Of a DNA stretch of 57,590 bases, positions 1-11,125 are shown one piece after another. The DNA is from Bacillota bacterium. GTDB taxonomy: Bacteria > Bacillota > Clostridia > Peptostreptococcales > Anaerovoracaceae. The stretch spans positions 1 through 57,590 of the forward strand of contig JAFRKJ010000016.1 in the NCBI GenBank assembly GCA_017431785.1, in the 5' to 3' direction. The translations under genes were made by a program, and so were the position numbers. Every line of letters begins with the position of its first letter. The stretch's first letter is position 1. The notes under the pieces were generated by a model. The model was not told where the DNA came from, ran no database searches, and saw only the letters and a list, made by a program, of their open reading frames with translations.

Positions 1-247
1 CACCGCCGACACGTCTTGCCTTTACTTCAAGAACCGGCATAATGTTGTTCATAGCCTTTTCGAATACTTCCATTGGATCTTCGCCAGTAGTTTCCTTGAT
101 CTGGTCGAAAGCATCGTACACGATCTTCTGAGCTGTTCCCTTCTTGCCGTCCAGCATGATGCTGTTGATCAGCTTGGCAACAACTACACTGCCGTATACA
201 GGATCCGGAAGTACTTCACGCTTAGGTACATTTCCTTTTCTTGGCAC
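1..247 (-). CDS. rpsG: 30S ribosomal protein S7, N-terminal part
   Basis: Ribosomal protein S7 nucleates assembly of the 16S rRNA 3' domain and contacts the E-site tRNA. The readable 82 codons begin [11 protein letters not shown] after a GTG start and continue through the [12 protein letters not shown] region, which is typical S7. The full protein is about 156 residues, so the rest lies beyond the left edge. The start is GTG at 247; an AAGGAGGA Shine-Dalgarno sits 8 bases upstream and no ATG fits better. It lies 171 bases after rpsL in the same direction, the usual str-operon order. Family assignment is secure; only truncation by the window limits it. Confidence 0.95.
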   Translation of the reverse strand, partial: MPRKGNVPKREVLPDPVYGSVVVAKLINSIMLDGKKGTAQKIVYDAFDQIKETTGEDPMEVFEKAMNNIMPVLEVKARRVGG

Positions 248-418
248 TTCACTTTCCTCCTTAATTTCTAATTCGGTACTCGTTGAAACCTGCCGGAAAT
301 TCTTCGGACAGCGCTTATATGGTCTGCCTTACTCCGGCGGGAGTCCCCGTGAGCGCTCCTTTATCTTCAAAAAAGTTGCGCTACTATTACCTTGTTGATT
401 GATTTGCACTAGCTGTGC

Positions 419-832
419 TTACTTCTTAGGCCTTTTAGCTCCATACTTGGATCTGGCCTGTCTTCTTTCTGCAACGCCTGCAGTATCGAGTGTTCCTCTT
501 ACGATGTGATATCTAACACCTGGGAGGTCCTTAACTCTGCCGCCTCTGATCAGAACAACACTGTGCTCCTGAAGGTTGTGACCGATTCCAGGAATATATG
601 CTGTTACTTCAATACCGTTTGTGAGACGTACTCTGGCAACCTTTCTAAGAGCTGAATTAGGCTTCTTAGGTGTTACCGTCTTTACGGAAGTGCAAACTCC
701 ACGCTTCTGAGGTGAGTTAACATCTGTAGCAACTCTTCTCAGTGAGTTCATGCCCTTGTTCAGAGCTGGTGCAGTTGACTTCTTTTCACTGCTTGTTCTG
801 CCGTTACGTACAAGCTGGTTAATTGTAGGCAT
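419..832 (-). CDS. rpsL: 30S ribosomal protein S12
   Basis: S12 sits at the decoding centre of the 30S subunit and controls accuracy. The product is 137 residues, the Firmicute length, with the PTINQLVR start, the [11 protein letters not shown] loop (Lys56/57) and the [20 protein letters not shown] segment. The lysines whose mutation gives streptomycin resistance are unchanged. I start at ATG 832, not at the longer reading frame to 910, because an AAAGGAGA site lies just upstream of 832 and the extension overlaps the promoter. It has its own promoter at 901-930 and is followed by rpsG. The L7Ae-like ribosomal gene often found between rpoC and rpsL in Firmicutes is absent here. Confidence 0.97.
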   Translation of the reverse strand: MPTINQLVRNGRTSSEKKSTAPALNKGMNSLRRVATDVNSPQKRGVCTSVKTVTPKKPNSALRKVARVRLTNGIEVTAYIPGIGHNLQEHSVVLIRGGRVKDLPGVRYHIVRGTLDTAGVAERRQARSKYGAKRPKK

Positions 833-900
833 CCTTTTTCTCCTTTCTTCAAAAATTTTGCTCGGCAAAAATGGGCACACTAAGCCCACAGCCGTCTGAT

Positions 901-930
901 ATTTTATCACGCATAATCCTTATGTGTCAA
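901..930 (-). promoter_or_regulatory. sigma-A promoter of rpsL-rpsG
   Basis: On the minus strand a perfect TTGACA (-35, 925-930) is separated by 18 bases from TAAAAT (-10, 901-906). Transcription would start near 894, giving a leader of about 60 bases before the rpsL ATG. This separates the str genes from rpoBC, which end in a terminator at 1532-1560. Confidence 0.75.
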
Positions 931-1190
931 CGATTTTATCTTGTGTGAAAAGTGTTGATAGGTAATGGTGTCCAAAGAATGAAAGAATTGACCTTGGAAT
1001 GGATACTTTTCATGTATTATGCCTGGGATTTTAAGATAAACTATCCAATAATGTAAAGAATCATCCTATTTTGGATACTTGAAAGGCAGGAAAGAGAATA
1101 AAAGCATCTCAAAATATGCAAAAGCAATAACATCTCAGATGAAATGGATACCTTTACCCTCTTCCGATGCGGATGGAACCTACAGTCCCA
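931..1190. other. AT-rich intergenic stretch, no gene seen
   Basis: Together with the rpsL leader and promoter this makes a gap of about 360 bases without a convincing gene. The heptamer TGGATAC occurs three times on the plus strand (starting at 1000, 1072 and 1145), spaced 72-73 bases. I see no terminator, tRNA or open frame with a ribosome binding site. The repeats may be chance. Confidence 0.4.
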
Positions 1191-1400
1191 TCATGCATCT
1201 TCCCAATCTTCAACAATCAGCTTGATTTCCGGTACAGAATTCTTTGTGTAGGAGTCGAGACTTCCTCCCTTAACATTGATGTCTGCATAACCCTGCTCAC
1301 AGTCGGGCACGATTTCGCTTGTAAATTCAACGAGTGTTTTCTTATCATTGACCAACAAGTAATAGCTTCCATCTTCGTAATAAACTCTTATCTTTTCCAT
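1191..1400 (-). CDS. small acidic protein of unknown function between rpoC and rpsL
   Basis: A 69-residue acidic protein with alternating hydrophobic and charged residues that suggests a small beta-rich fold. It starts MEKIRVYYEDGSYYLL and ends EIKLIVEDWEDA. No signal peptide, membrane segment or known motif is visible. I do not recognise the family. An AAAGGAAA site precedes the ATG with normal spacing, which supports it as a real gene. It lies just after the rpoC terminator, so it needs its own promoter or readthrough. Its place is where many Firmicutes carry the L7Ae-like ribosomal protein, but the sequence is not L7Ae. Confidence 0.6.
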   Translation of the reverse strand: MEKIRVYYEDGSYYLLVNDKKTLVEFTSEIVPDCEQGYADINVKGGSLDSYTKNSVPEIKLIVEDWEDA

Positions 1401-1531
1401 GATTTTTCCTTTCTTCGTTCCTCTTGTGAGAAATCATTGGGTCTTCCTGAGGAGAAAATATCACAAATGGTAATCAAAGGCAAGCATGTGCCAAAGCAGC
1501 TGCCGCACAATAGCGCGATAACGATGATAAA

Positions 1532-1560
1532 AAACGTGCAGGTTATTCACCTGCACGTTT
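1532..1560 (-). terminator. intrinsic terminator of rpoBC
   Basis: A perfect 12-bp stem (1532-1543 with 1549-1560) and 5-base loop, followed on the minus strand by a run of T residues. It lies 25 bases past the rpoC stop codon. Confidence 0.9.
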
Positions 1561-1584
1561 CTTATTTTATCTTTGATGATGAAC

Positions 1585-4500
1585 TTACTCTTCAACCTCG
1601 ATTTCCGTCTCATTGACGAATTCATCTTCAGCTGCATAAGCTTCTGCTGATTCAAGATCATCCGCTGTCGCCATTTCAGGCGCTACGCCTTCCATGTCCT
1701 CAGTGTATTCTTCTTCCTCTTCTTCCGCCTCAAGCATTGCCTGCTTGTATGCTTCGATGAGAGCTTCGTTTACACCGTAGTCGAGCTGGATGTTCCTGTA
1801 CTTTCTCATACCTGTTCCGGCAGGAATGAGCTTACCGATGATGACGTTTTCCTTCAGGCCTTCCAGATGGTCTGTCTTACCCTTGATCGCCGCATCCGTC
1901 AGGACTCTTGTTGTCTCCTGGAATGATGCTGCGGAAAGGAATGAGCTTGTTGCCAGGGATGCCTTTGTGATTCCCAGAAGCAGGCGCTCTGCATCAGCAG
2001 GCTCTTTTCCTTCTGCTTCGGCAGCAGCATTGGCTTCTTCCACCTCGAATTTGCCGTACTGTCCGCCAGGGAGCAGTCCTGTATCTCCAGGATCATTGAC
2101 TTTCATCTTCGAAAGCATCTGTCCTACAATGACTTCGATGTGCTTATCGTTGATGTCTACACCCTGATTCTTATATACTCTCTGCACTTCCTTCAGCAGG
2201 TACTGATAAACACCTTCAACACCCTGCAGTCTCAGGATATCCTTTGGATCCAGAGGACCTGTCGTGATGTTGCCGCCGGCTTCCACATAGTCGCCTTCTG
2301 CAACAGCCAGTCTTGCACCGTAAGGAATGATGTATCTCTTCTCTTCCTCGCCGCGGACAACGACTTCCGTCTTGTTATCCGGCGTTGAACTGATGGATAC
2401 TACGGTTCCGTCTGCTTCGCAGATCGTAGCAAGTCCCTTAGGCTTTCTCGCTTCGAAGAGCTCTTCTACTCTCGGAAGACCGTGGGTGATATCTGAACCG
2501 GCAACACCACCGGTATGGAATGTTCTCATTGTAAGCTGTGTACCAGGTTCTCCGATGGACTGTGCAGCCTGGATGCCGACCGCCTCACCGATGTTGACGC
2601 TTTCACCTGTTGCCAGGTTGCGTCCATAGCACTTCGCGCAAACGCCGGACTTGCTCTTGCAGGTCATGACCGATCTGATTGCAACAGATTCGATTCCGGC
2701 CTCTTCGATTGCTTCAGCTGCAGCTTCCGTGATTTCACAGTCTTCTTCAACGATGACTTCACCTGTCTCCGGATGGATGATATCTGTAAGCGCTGTTCTT
2801 CCTACGATACGCTCTTTCAGCTTTTCGATGACTTCCTTGCCATCAGTGAATGCTGCTACTTCGATACCTTCCACTGTTCCGCAGTCGTCTTCCCTAACGA
2901 TAACATTGTGGGAAACGTCTACCAGTCTTCTTGTCAGGTAACCGGAGTCTGCAGTTCTGAGGGCTGTATCGGCAAGTCCCTTACGGGCTCCGTTCGATGA
3001 AAGGAAGTATTCCAGTACGGAAAGTCCTTCACGGAAGTTCGCCTTGATTGGGATTTCGATTGTCTTACCTGTAGCATTTGCCATCAGACCACGCATACCG
3101 CCGATCTGTCTGATCTGGTTCTTGGAACCTCTGGCTCCTGAGTGGGCCATGATGTAAAGGTTGTTCAGCGATCCCAGTGATTCCATGAGCGCGTCAGCTA
3201 CATCATCTGTCGTCTTGTTCCAGATTTCGCAGACTTTGCTGTATCTTTCAGCCTCAGATACGAGACCTCTTCTATACGCTTTGTCATACTTATCTACGAG
3301 TGCGTCTGACTCAGCGATGATTCTTTCCTTCGCTTCAGGAATCTCCATGTCGGAAATACCGATGGTGATTGCTGCTACTGTTGAATAGTGGTAGCCTGTA
3401 GCCTTTATATAGTCCAGCATCAGTACTGTATCCGTGTTGCCGTGGATACGGTAGCATCTGTCGATGATCTGTCCCAGTTTCTTCTTATCGCAGAGGAAGT
3501 CGATTTCCAGTGAATACGGATCTGCTTCTCTGTCCGGTACATAGCCAAGATCCTGCGGGATTCCCTGGTTGAAGATAAATCTTCCTACTGTTGACTCAAC
3601 CAGTCTTCCTCTCTCATCATCTTCACCGGCAAACATTCTGACTTTGACTCTCGCGTGTACGCCTACTGCACCTGTCTGATACGCCATAAGCATCTCGGAC
3701 ATGTCAGTAAATACACTTCCGTCACCCCTCTCAGCGTGAGACGTTCTCTCGCCCTCCGGCTGTCCCGGATGTGTGAGGTAGTATGATCCGAGGATCATAT
3801 CCTGTGTCGGTGTCGTGATTGGGGAGCCGTCCTTCGGTGCCAGAATGTTGTTGACTGACAGCATCAGGAATCTGGCTTCCGCCTGCGCTTCCACACTGAG
3901 CGGTACGTGAACAGCCATCTGGTCTCCGTCGAAGTCGGCATTGAATGCTGTACATGCCAGAGGATGCAGCTTGATCGCCTTACCTTCTACGAGTACAGGT
4001 TCAAATGCCTGGATACCCAGTCTGTGAAGGGTCGGGGCACGGTTAAGCATAACAGGGTGTTCCTTGATAACATCTTCAAGTACATCCCATACTTCCGGGC
4101 TGACCTTCTCGACCATTCTCTTTGCACTCTTGATGTTGTGCGCATTCTGGTTTTCAACCAGCTTCTTCATGATGAAAGGCTTGAACAGCTCCAGAGCCAT
4201 CTTCTTAGGAAGACCGCACTGATAGAACTTCAGTTCAGGTCCTACTACGATTACAGAACGTCCTGAATAGTCAACACGCTTGCCCAGCAGGTTCTGTCTG
4301 AATCTTCCCTGTTTACCCTTCAGCATATCTGAAAGTGACTTGAGAGGTCTCTGTCCAGGGCCAGTTACAGCCTTGCCTCTTCTGCCGTTGTCGATCAGGG
4401 CGTCAACAGCTTCCTGAAGCATTCTCTTCTCATTTCTTACGATGATATCAGGAGCATTCAGTTCCTGGAGTCTCTTAAGTCTGTTGTTTCTGTTGATTAC

Positions 4501-5295
4501 TCTTCTGTAGAGATCATTCAGGTCTGAAGTTGCGAATCTGCCGCCGTCCAGTTGTACCATCGGTCTGAGATCAGGCGGGATGACAGGAATGACATCCAGT
4601 ACCATCCACTCAGGTCTGTTGCCTGATACTCTCAGGGCTTCGATGACTTCGAGTCTTCTGGTGATTCTGATTCTCTTCTGGCCTGTGGACTTCTTCAGCT
4701 TCTCTGTAAGATCTGCTGACAGTTCTTCCAGATCAACATGGCTGAGCAGTTCCTTAACAGCCTCTGCACCGCTTCCTGCTCTGAACTTGATAGCAGGATC
4801 GTCCATAGCTTCCCTCCACTGCGTCTCGCTGAGGATTTCCTTGTAAGCAAAGTTGGAGTTGCCTGGATCGATGACGATGAAGTTTGCGAAGTAAAGCACT
4901 TTTTCCAGGGTCTTCGGTGAGATATCGAGTACCAGTCCCATTCTGCTAGGGATTCCCTTGAAGTACCAGATGTGGGAAACCGGAGTGGCCAGTTCGATGT
5001 GGCCCATTCTCTCTCTTCTTACCTTGGCCTTTGTTACTTCTACACCGCACTTATCGCATACGATGCCTTTGTATCTGATTCTCTTGTATTTACCGCAGTG
5101 ACATTCCCAGTCCTTAGTAGGTCCGAAGATTCTCTCGCAGTAAAGGCCGTCCATTTCCGGCTTGAGTGTCCTGTAGTTGATTGTTTCAGGCTTGGTAACC
5201 TCACCATGAGACCAGCTTCTGATCTTATCCGGAGAAGCAAGTCCGATCTGCAGGGCTTCAAAATTGTTCATTTCGTAATTCGTGTTTTCACTCAT
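1585..5295 (-). CDS. rpoC: RNA polymerase subunit beta'
   Basis: Largest catalytic subunit of RNA polymerase, 1236 residues. Visible landmarks are the N-terminal zinc ribbon (Cys65, 67, 80, 83), the catalytic Mg-binding loop NADFDGDQM at 452-460, the bridge-helix segment around [20 protein letters not shown], and the second zinc site (a Cys in REDDCGT plus the [11 protein letters not shown] cluster). The C-terminal 50 residues are strongly acidic with a run of Glu. The gene follows rpoB by 16 bases and ends before a strong terminator. Start and identity are secure. Confidence 0.98.
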   Translation of the reverse strand: MSENTNYEMNNFEALQIGLASPDKIRSWSHGEVTKPETINYRTLKPEMDGLYCERIFGPTKDWECHCGKYKRIRYKGIVCDKCGVEVTKAKVRRERMGHIELATPVSHIWYFKGIPSRMGLVLDISPKTLEKVLYFANFIVIDPGNSNFAYKEILSETQWREAMDDPAIKFRAGSGAEAVKELLSHVDLEELSADLTEKLKKSTGQKRIRITRRLEVIEALRVSGNRPEWMVLDVIPVIPPDLRPMVQLDGGRFATSDLNDLYRRVINRNNRLKRLQELNAPDIIVRNEKRMLQEAVDALIDNGRRGKAVTGPGQRPLKSLSDMLKGKQGRFRQNLLGKRVDYSGRSVIVVGPELKFYQCGLPKKMALELFKPFIMKKLVENQNAHNIKSAKRMVEKVSPEVWDVLEDVIKEHPVMLNRAPTLHRLGIQAFEPVLVEGKAIKLHPLACTAFNADFDGDQMAVHVPLSVEAQAEARFLMLSVNNILAPKDGSPITTPTQDMILGSYYLTHPGQPEGERTSHAERGDGSVFTDMSEMLMAYQTGAVGVHARVKVRMFAGEDDERGRLVESTVGRFIFNQGIPQDLGYVPDREADPYSLEIDFLCDKKKLGQIIDRCYRIHGNTDTVLMLDYIKATGYHYSTVAAITIGISDMEIPEAKERIIAESDALVDKYDKAYRRGLVSEAERYSKVCEIWNKTTDDVADALMESLGSLNNLYIMAHSGARGSKNQIRQIGGMRGLMANATGKTIEIPIKANFREGLSVLEYFLSSNGARKGLADTALRTADSGYLTRRLVDVSHNVIVREDDCGTVEGIEVAAFTDGKEVIEKLKERIVGRTALTDIIHPETGEVIVEEDCEITEAAAEAIEEAGIESVAIRSVMTCKSKSGVCAKCYGRNLATGESVNIGEAVGIQAAQSIGEPGTQLTMRTFHTGGVAGSDITHGLPRVEELFEARKPKGLATICEADGTVVSISSTPDNKTEVVVRGEEEKRYIIPYGARLAVAEGDYVEAGGNITTGPLDPKDILRLQGVEGVYQYLLKEVQRVYKNQGVDINDKHIEVIVGQMLSKMKVNDPGDTGLLPGGQYGKFEVEEANAAAEAEGKEPADAERLLLGITKASLATSSFLSAASFQETTRVLTDAAIKGKTDHLEGLKENVIIGKLIPAGTGMRKYRNIQLDYGVNEALIEAYKQAMLEAEEEEEEYTEDMEGVAPEMATADDLESAEAYAAEDEFVNETEIEVEE

Positions 5296-5311
5296 TTTGT
5301 TTACCCCTTTC

Positions 5312-8300
5312 TTAGTCCTCTACTACTTCAACATCGGATCCGCTTTCGGCCTTTTCGATTTCCTCGATGTCCTGCTCATTGAGATCGATGATTTCTTCTT
5401 CCTCGATGATTTCGAAGTCTTCACTGTCTTCTACATCTTCCGGCTCTTCTTCATCAAACTCGTCTTCTTCCTCGTCGATTTCCTCGTATTCGGCCTCTTC
5501 CTCAAGTCTTCTGGCATCGATCTCACGGTCTACCATTCTTTCGATAGCAGCAATTCCGTCAGCCTCTGTCTCTTCCTTGATTTCTATTTCTTCGCTGTTC
5601 TCATCAAGCACCTTGATGTCCAGGCAAAGGCTCTGCATCTCCTTGATCAGAACCTTGAAGGACTCAGGAATTCCCGGTTCAGGAATGTTTTCGCCCTTGA
5701 CGATTGCTTCATAAGTCTTAACACGTCCGACGATATCGTCTGATTTGACGGTCAGGATTTCCTGGAGCGTGTATGCTGCACCATATGCTTCCAGAGCCCA
5801 TACTTCCATCTCTCCGAAACGCTGTCCGCCGAACTGGGCTTTTCCGCCGAGCGGCTGCTGCGTTACCAGTGAGTACGGACCAACAGAACGTGCGTGTATC
5901 TTGTCGTCTACCAGGTGGTGGAGCTTGAGCATGTACATGTATCCGACTGTAACAGGATTATCGAAGTACTCTCCTGTTCTGCCATCTCTCAGTCTCAGCT
6001 TACCTGTTTCGCTGAATCCTGTTTCCTCAAGGAGCTTGATGATATCCTTCTCATTAGCTCCGTCGAATACAGGTGTAGCGATGTACCAGTCTTTGCTCTT
6101 GGCTGCCAGTCCGAGATGTACTTCCAGTACCTGTCCTACGTTCATACGTGAAGGAACACCCAGTGGGTTCAGCATGACCTGCAGGGACTGTCCGTCTTCC
6201 AGGAACGGCATGTCGTTTTCAGGAAGGATTCTGGAAATAACACCCTTGTTTCCATGTCTTCCTGCCATCTTGTCGCCAACCTGAATCTTTCTCTTGGTTG
6301 CGATGTATACTCTGACCAGCTTGTTGACTCCCGGTGAGAGTTCGTCTCCGTTCTCTCTTGAGAAGATCTTTACGTCAACAACAATACCAGTCTCTCCGTG
6401 AGGAACCTTGAGAGATGTGTCTCTTACTTCTCTGGCCTTCTCGCCGAAGATCGCTCTTAAGAGTCTCTCTTCTGCTGTCAGCTCAGTCTCGCCCTTTGGT
6501 GTTACCTTTCCGACCAGGATGTCGCCTGAATCAACTTCAGCACCGATTCTTACGATACCTTCTTCATCCAGATCCTTCAGTGCATCCTCGCCGACATTCG
6601 GAATGTCTCTTGTGATTTCTTCCGGTCCAAGCTTTGTATCTCTCGCTTCGGACTCATACTTTTCGATGTGGATGGATGTGAGAACATCCTCCATGATGAG
6701 TCTTTCGTTGAGGATGATAGCATCCTCATAGTTATATCCTTCCCATGTCATGAAGCCGATGAGAAGGTTCTTGCCAAGTGCAACTTCACCGTTTGCTGTT
6801 GAAGGGCCGTCTGCAATGACTTCGCCGGCCTCAACATGTTCGCCCTTGAATACGATCGGTCTCTGGTTGATGCATGTTCCCTGGTTCGATCTCTTGAACT
6901 TGAGAAGTACATGTTCTTCAACACCTTCGCCATCATCTCTGGTAATCTTGATTCTGGTCGCATCGACAAATGATACTGTACCGGAATGCTTGGCAAGCTG
7001 AACAACTCCTGAGTCTCTTGCTGCCTTGTATTCGATACCTGTACCAACCATCGGCGCCTCTGTAACCATGAGTGGTACAGCCTGACGCTGCATGTTCGAT
7101 CCCATCAGAGCACGGTTTGCGTCGTCGTTCTCGAGGAACGGTATCATAGCAGTTGCTACTGATACAACCTGCTTCGGTGAAACATCCATGTAGTCAACAG
7201 CTTCTCTAGGTACCAGGTCGATGTCGCCGCCTTTACCTCTTGCTGCAACCTTCAAGTTGGCGAAGTGACCCTCACTGTCGAGAGGTTCATTTGCCTGAGC
7301 TACGATCTTATCCTCTTCATCATCTGCTGTCAGATAGTGGATCTCTTCTGTAACGATTCCGGTTTCCTTATCTACTACTCTATATGGAGTCTCGATGAAG
7401 CCATACTGGTTGATAACTCCATAAGTAGTCAGGGAACCGATCAATCCGATGTTCGGACCTTCAGGTGTCTCGATAGGACACATTCTTCCATAGTGCGAGT
7501 GATGAACGTCTCTTACCTCAAATCCGGCTCTTTCTCTTGAAAGACCGCCAGGTCCGAGTGCTGAAAGTCTTCTCTTATGAGTCAGCTCTGCAAGAGGGTT
7601 CGTCTGGTCCATAAACTGCGACAGCTGTGAACTTCCGAAGAACTCCTTCACTGCTGCAGTAACTGGTCTGATATTCATCAGGGACTGCGGCGTTACTTCC
7701 GCAATATCCTGTGTGTTCATTCTTTCTTTGATGGTTCTCTCCATTCTGGTCAGACCAATTCTGATCTGGTTCTGGAGAAGTTCACCAACTGTTCTGAGTC
7801 TTCTGTTGCCCAGGTGGTCAATATCGTCAATATTGCCGATGCCGTAGTTGAGGTTCAGCAGATAACTTACAGAAGCAACGATATCTGCAACCAGGATGTG
7901 CTTCGGTGACAGATCGTTCTTGCGCAGTCTGAGGGCTTCCTTCAGTTCGTCCTGTCCTGCATCTGCATTCTCTGCGAGGATTTCCATAAGAACCGGATAG
8001 TAAACTCTCTCTGCGATCTTCAGATCTGAAATATCAAATTCGATGTACTGATCGATATCTACGAACTGGTTTCCGATGACCTTTGTTGACTGTGTTTCAT
8101 CGTAATTGCTGCGAACCTGAACAGAAACGATGCCGGAGTTCTCGATCTGGCGCGCCAGTTCTTTGCTGATGCGCTGTCCCTCTTCAGCCAGAATCTCACC
8201 TGTATTCGGATCTGCTACATCTTCAGCAACAATGTTGCCTGCGAGTCTGTTGTACAGACCCAGCTTCTTGTTGTACTTATATCTTCCGACCTTAGCGAGA

Positions 8301-9103
8301 TCATAACGCTTAGGATCAAAGAACATGGAATTGAAAAGCTGCGTAGCACTTTCAATTGTAGGCGGTTCGCCAGGTCTCAGTCTCTTGTAGATTTCCTTGA
8401 TACCATCTTCATGGTTCTTGGTAGGGTCCTTCTCAAAAGTCCTGTGGATTCTTGGTTCATCTCCGAGAAGCTCTATGATCTCCTCATCTGTACCATAACC
8501 AACGGCTCTGAGAAGAGTCGTAATCGGCTGTTTACGGTTTCTGTCAACTCTAACGGAAAGAACTTCGTTAGAATCTGTTTCATATTCCAACCATGCGCCT
8601 CTGTTAGGAATTACCTGTGTTGAAAACAGGAACTTACCCGACTTATCGATCTCCCTGTCATAGTATGGTCCAGGGGAACGAACGAGCTGAGTAACGACTA
8701 CTCTTTCCGCACCATTGTATATAAAGGTACCCTTCTCAGTCATGAGAGGGAAATCACCCATAAATACTTCCTGGTCTTTTACTTCCTTGATCTCACCGTT
8801 TTCCTTGTTGATCAGTCTTACTTTGACCTTAAGAGGAGCAGCATAGGTAACATCACGTTCCTTACACTCTTCCTGTCCGTACTTCGGAGGATCTGAAAGT
8901 GAATAGTCGATGAATTCGAGAACGAGATTGTCTGAGTATTCCTTGATTGGCGAAACGTCCTCAAAAACCTCACGAAGACCTTCCTCAACAAACCATTTAT
9001 AGGAATCTGTCTGAATCTGAATCAGATTCGGCATCTCCGCCACTTCATTGATTTTTGAGAAGGTCATTCGCTCTGTTCTTCCTAACTTGATAGGATTTGG
9101 CAT
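5312..9103 (-). CDS. rpoB: RNA polymerase subunit beta
   Basis: Catalytic beta subunit, 1263 residues from the ATG at 9103. An upstream in-frame GTG at 9112 overlaps the Shine-Dalgarno (AAGGAG, 9112-9117), so 9103 is the true start. The rifampicin pocket [13 protein letters not shown] (492-504), His509 and Ser514 are of the sensitive type. The beta conserved C-terminal elements are present, up to the segment around [12 protein letters not shown]. The last 90-100 residues form an unusually long, strongly acidic tail. It has its own promoter after the rplL-rpoB hairpin. Confidence 0.98.
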   Translation of the reverse strand: MPNPIKLGRTERMTFSKINEVAEMPNLIQIQTDSYKWFVEEGLREVFEDVSPIKEYSDNLVLEFIDYSLSDPPKYGQEECKERDVTYAAPLKVKVRLINKENGEIKEVKDQEVFMGDFPLMTEKGTFIYNGAERVVVTQLVRSPGPYYDREIDKSGKFLFSTQVIPNRGAWLEYETDSNEVLSVRVDRNRKQPITTLLRAVGYGTDEEIIELLGDEPRIHRTFEKDPTKNHEDGIKEIYKRLRPGEPPTIESATQLFNSMFFDPKRYDLAKVGRYKYNKKLGLYNRLAGNIVAEDVADPNTGEILAEEGQRISKELARQIENSGIVSVQVRSNYDETQSTKVIGNQFVDIDQYIEFDISDLKIAERVYYPVLMEILAENADAGQDELKEALRLRKNDLSPKHILVADIVASVSYLLNLNYGIGNIDDIDHLGNRRLRTVGELLQNQIRIGLTRMERTIKERMNTQDIAEVTPQSLMNIRPVTAAVKEFFGSSQLSQFMDQTNPLAELTHKRRLSALGPGGLSRERAGFEVRDVHHSHYGRMCPIETPEGPNIGLIGSLTTYGVINQYGFIETPYRVVDKETGIVTEEIHYLTADDEEDKIVAQANEPLDSEGHFANLKVAARGKGGDIDLVPREAVDYMDVSPKQVVSVATAMIPFLENDDANRALMGSNMQRQAVPLMVTEAPMVGTGIEYKAARDSGVVQLAKHSGTVSFVDATRIKITRDDGEGVEEHVLLKFKRSNQGTCINQRPIVFKGEHVEAGEVIADGPSTANGEVALGKNLLIGFMTWEGYNYEDAIILNERLIMEDVLTSIHIEKYESEARDTKLGPEEITRDIPNVGEDALKDLDEEGIVRIGAEVDSGDILVGKVTPKGETELTAEERLLRAIFGEKAREVRDTSLKVPHGETGIVVDVKIFSRENGDELSPGVNKLVRVYIATKRKIQVGDKMAGRHGNKGVISRILPENDMPFLEDGQSLQVMLNPLGVPSRMNVGQVLEVHLGLAAKSKDWYIATPVFDGANEKDIIKLLEETGFSETGKLRLRDGRTGEYFDNPVTVGYMYMLKLHHLVDDKIHARSVGPYSLVTQQPLGGKAQFGGQRFGEMEVWALEAYGAAYTLQEILTVKSDDIVGRVKTYEAIVKGENIPEPGIPESFKVLIKEMQSLCLDIKVLDENSEEIEIKEETEADGIAAIERMVDREIDARRLEEEAEYEEIDEEEDEFDEEEPEDVEDSEDFEIIEEEEIIDLNEQDIEEIEKAESGSDVEVVED

Positions 9104-9154
9104 TATTATCACTCCTTATAAACTTAACAAACTACAGTTGCAGGGCAATTTAAT

Positions 9155-9183
9155 AATATACCACCGCGTTGTCAAGGTGTCAA
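9155..9183 (-). promoter_or_regulatory. sigma-A promoter of rpoBC
   Basis: TTGACA (9178-9183), 17-base spacer, TATATT (9155-9160) on the minus strand. A second TTGACA lies inside the spacer. The start site would be near 9148, about 45 bases before the rpoB ATG. It lets polymerase genes be made independently of the L10/L12 transcript. Confidence 0.75.
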
Positions 9184-9205
9184 GTTTTTTTGCACACATA
9201 TCATA

Positions 9206-9237
9206 AAGAAACCCTGTGGTCTCCCACAGGGTTTCTT
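9206..9237 (-). terminator. rplL-rpoB intergenic hairpin, probable attenuator
   Basis: A perfect 14-bp stem (9206-9219 with 9224-9237) with a TCTC loop on the plus strand. On the minus strand it is followed by TATGATATG, not by a T run, so full termination is doubtful. A partial attenuator or RNase processing site at this junction is known in other bacteria. It sits just upstream of the rpoB promoter. Confidence 0.6.
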
Positions 9238-9260
9238 AAGCAGTTTGTCTGTGTAACTAA

Positions 9261-9626
9261 TTACTTCAGTTCTACAACAGCGCCTACTTCTTCCAGCTGT
9301 GCCTTCAGTGTTTCTGCTTCGGCCTTCTCGCAGCCTTCCTTTACGTTTGAAGGAGCTCCGTCTACCAGGCCCTTTGCTTCCTTCAGACCAAGACCGGTGA
9401 TCTCTCTTACAGCCTTGATAACCTTGATCTTTTCAGGTCCGATCTCCTTCAGTACTACTGTGAATTCGGACTGTTCTTCTTCAGCTGCTGCTCCGCCGTC
9501 TGCTGCTGCTACAACAACGCCTGCTGCTGCGCTTACGCCAAACTCTTCTTCACATGCTTTTACCAGCTCGTTCAGCTCCAGAACTGACATCTCTTTTATT
9601 GCTTCGATGATCTGATTCTTATCCAT
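9261..9626 (-). CDS. rplL: 50S ribosomal protein L7/L12
   Basis: Stalk protein that recruits translational GTPases, 121 residues. The N-terminal dimerisation domain is followed by an Ala/Gly-rich hinge around residues 36-50 and the C-terminal factor-binding domain with the [18 protein letters not shown] segment. It follows rplJ by 40 bases. The next feature downstream is a hairpin and a new promoter for rpoB. Confidence 0.98.
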   Translation of the reverse strand: MDKNQIIEAIKEMSVLELNELVKACEEEFGVSAAAGVVVAAADGGAAAEEEQSEFTVVLKEIGPEKIKVIKAVREITGLGLKEAKGLVDGAPSNVKEGCEKAEAETLKAQLEEVGAVVELK

Positions 9627-9666
9627 TTTATTTCTCCTTATTTAATAATAATTCTTAAACTCTTAA

Positions 9667-10167
9667 TTACTCAGCTTTTGCTTCTGCAATCTGTGATACA
9701 ACTCTTGCAAAGTTTGCAATTGGTGACTGGATGCTGCCCATGAACTTGGAGATGAGTGCATCTCTTGATGGGATTGATGCAATCTGCGTGATAGCATCCT
9801 TGTCGTAGTAATCGCCTTCTACGAAGCCGCCCTTGAACTCCATCTTTTTGAATTCCTTGATTGCTTCATTAAGAACTCTCGCCGGTGCTGTAGCATCATC
9901 ATAGCTGAATGCGAATGCACTTGGTCCTTCCAGGACTTCTGCTAATGCTGCGTAATCAGTTCCGTCGATCGCTCTCTTGACGAGTGTGTTCTTGTAAACT
10001 GTGTAGTCGACATTCGCTTCACGGAGCTTTGCTCTCATAGCGTTTGCCTGCTCTACAGTAATACCCATATAATCAACAACTACTGCTGATTCAGCTCTTT
10101 CGAACTTGTCTTTAATTTCGTCAATAACTACCTGCTTTTCAACGAAAGCTTTTTTCATTTCTGACAT
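9667..10167 (-). CDS. rplJ: 50S ribosomal protein L10
   Basis: Base of the ribosomal stalk; it anchors L7/L12 dimers to 23S rRNA. 166 residues with the typical VVVDYMGITVEQANAMRAKL N-terminal segment and an Ala-rich C-terminal helix that binds L12. An AAAGGAG site lies upstream of the start. The preceding 190-base gap carries the L10 leader, where L10-L12 is expected to bind its own mRNA and control expression. Confidence 0.97.
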   Translation of the reverse strand: MSEMKKAFVEKQVVIDEIKDKFERAESAVVVDYMGITVEQANAMRAKLREANVDYTVYKNTLVKRAIDGTDYAALAEVLEGPSAFAFSYDDATAPARVLNEAIKEFKKMEFKGGFVEGDYYDKDAITQIASIPSRDALISKFMGSIQSPIANFARVVSQIAEAKAE

Positions 10168-10189
10168 TTAGCGTCTTTCTCCTTTCGTA

Positions 10190-10345
10190 AGATTTTTTGT
10201 ACGCCGTAAAAAAACCCCATCCTGTTGTCAGACCGAACGGGGAATGTATATTTACATTGTACCTCGGCTGGATTCATTGTTTAAAGGCTTCTTGATAAAA
10301 TCCGCCTTCCAGCTGTCTACGGTCTGTAGTATTCTTTTTTGTAAT
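10190..10345 (-). promoter_or_regulatory. L10 leader (autoregulatory mRNA element)
   Basis: The 189-base gap between rplA and rplJ carries paired segments and ends in a G/C-rich hairpin (CCCC/GGGG, 10215-10242) followed on the minus strand by seven T residues (10208-10214). This matches the known Firmicute L10 leader layout, where L10(L12)4 binding favours the terminator. Exact limits are approximate. Confidence 0.7.
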
Positions 10346-10356
10346 CAGTCTTCAGA

Positions 10357-11052
10357 TTAACCGAGCTTCTGAGGATTGATCTTGACTCCAGGACCCATTG
10401 TTGAAGCAATAACTGCGCTTCTGATGTACTGACCTTTTGCTGCTGCAGGCTTAGCCTTGATAATAGCAGATGCCAGTGCATTGAAGTTCTCACTCAGTTT
10501 CTCTGCGCCGAATGATACCTTACCAATTGGGCAGTGGACGATATTTGTCTTGTCGAGACGGTACTCAACCTTGCCGGCTTTAGTTTCTGCGATTGCCTTT
10601 GCAACATCCATAGTAACTGTGCCTGACTTAGGGTTTGGCATGAGTCCCTTAGGTCCCAGCAGCTTACCAAGTCTTCCTACAACGCTCATCATGTCAGGTG
10701 TTGCAATAACAGCGTCGAAGTCGAACCAGCCTTCTTTCTGGATCTTCTGAGCCATTTCTTCAGCACCTACGTAATCTGCGCCGGCTTCCTCAGCTTCTGT
10801 TGCCTTAGGTCCCTTAGCGAATACCAGTACTCTCTTTGTGTTACCTGTTCCGTTCGGAAGAACAATTGCGCCTCTGATCTGCTGATCTGCGTGTCTTCCG
10901 TCCAGACCCATCTTAAAGTGGGCTTCTACTGTTTCATCGAACTTAGCTTTAGCTGTCTGCAGAACGATGTCCAGTGCCTGATCAACATCATAGAGCTCCT
11001 GCTTGTTGTACAGCTCTGCTGATGCTTTGTAATTCTTACCTCTTTTAGGCAT
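10357..11052 (-). CDS. rplA: 50S ribosomal protein L1
   Basis: L1 forms the mobile stalk near the E site and is a translational repressor of its own operon. The product is 231 residues, the normal length, when started at ATG 11052 ([11 protein letters not shown]), which is preceded by AAAGGAAG. A longer frame to 11076 adds eight residues not seen in the family. Conserved stretches [20 protein letters not shown] and [11 protein letters not shown] are intact. It follows rplK by 73 bases. Confidence 0.96.
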   Translation of the reverse strand: MPKRGKNYKASAELYNKQELYDVDQALDIVLQTAKAKFDETVEAHFKMGLDGRHADQQIRGAIVLPNGTGNTKRVLVFAKGPKATEAEEAGADYVGAEEMAQKIQKEGWFDFDAVIATPDMMSVVGRLGKLLGPKGLMPNPKSGTVTMDVAKAIAETKAGKVEYRLDKTNIVHCPIGKVSFGAEKLSENFNALASAIIKAKPAAAKGQYIRSAVIASTMGPGVKINPQKLG

Positions 11053-11125
11053 TTCATCTTCCTTTCTGTGGTTCATGCGACTCCACCGCTACTGGAAAAA
11101 CGCGGCTTCCATGTCTCCCACTTAA

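Noticed and set aside
1167-1616. Plus-strand frame of 149 codons over the small gene and rpoC end
   Set aside because: It runs through the rpoBC terminator and the coding strand of the 69-residue gene; no motif.
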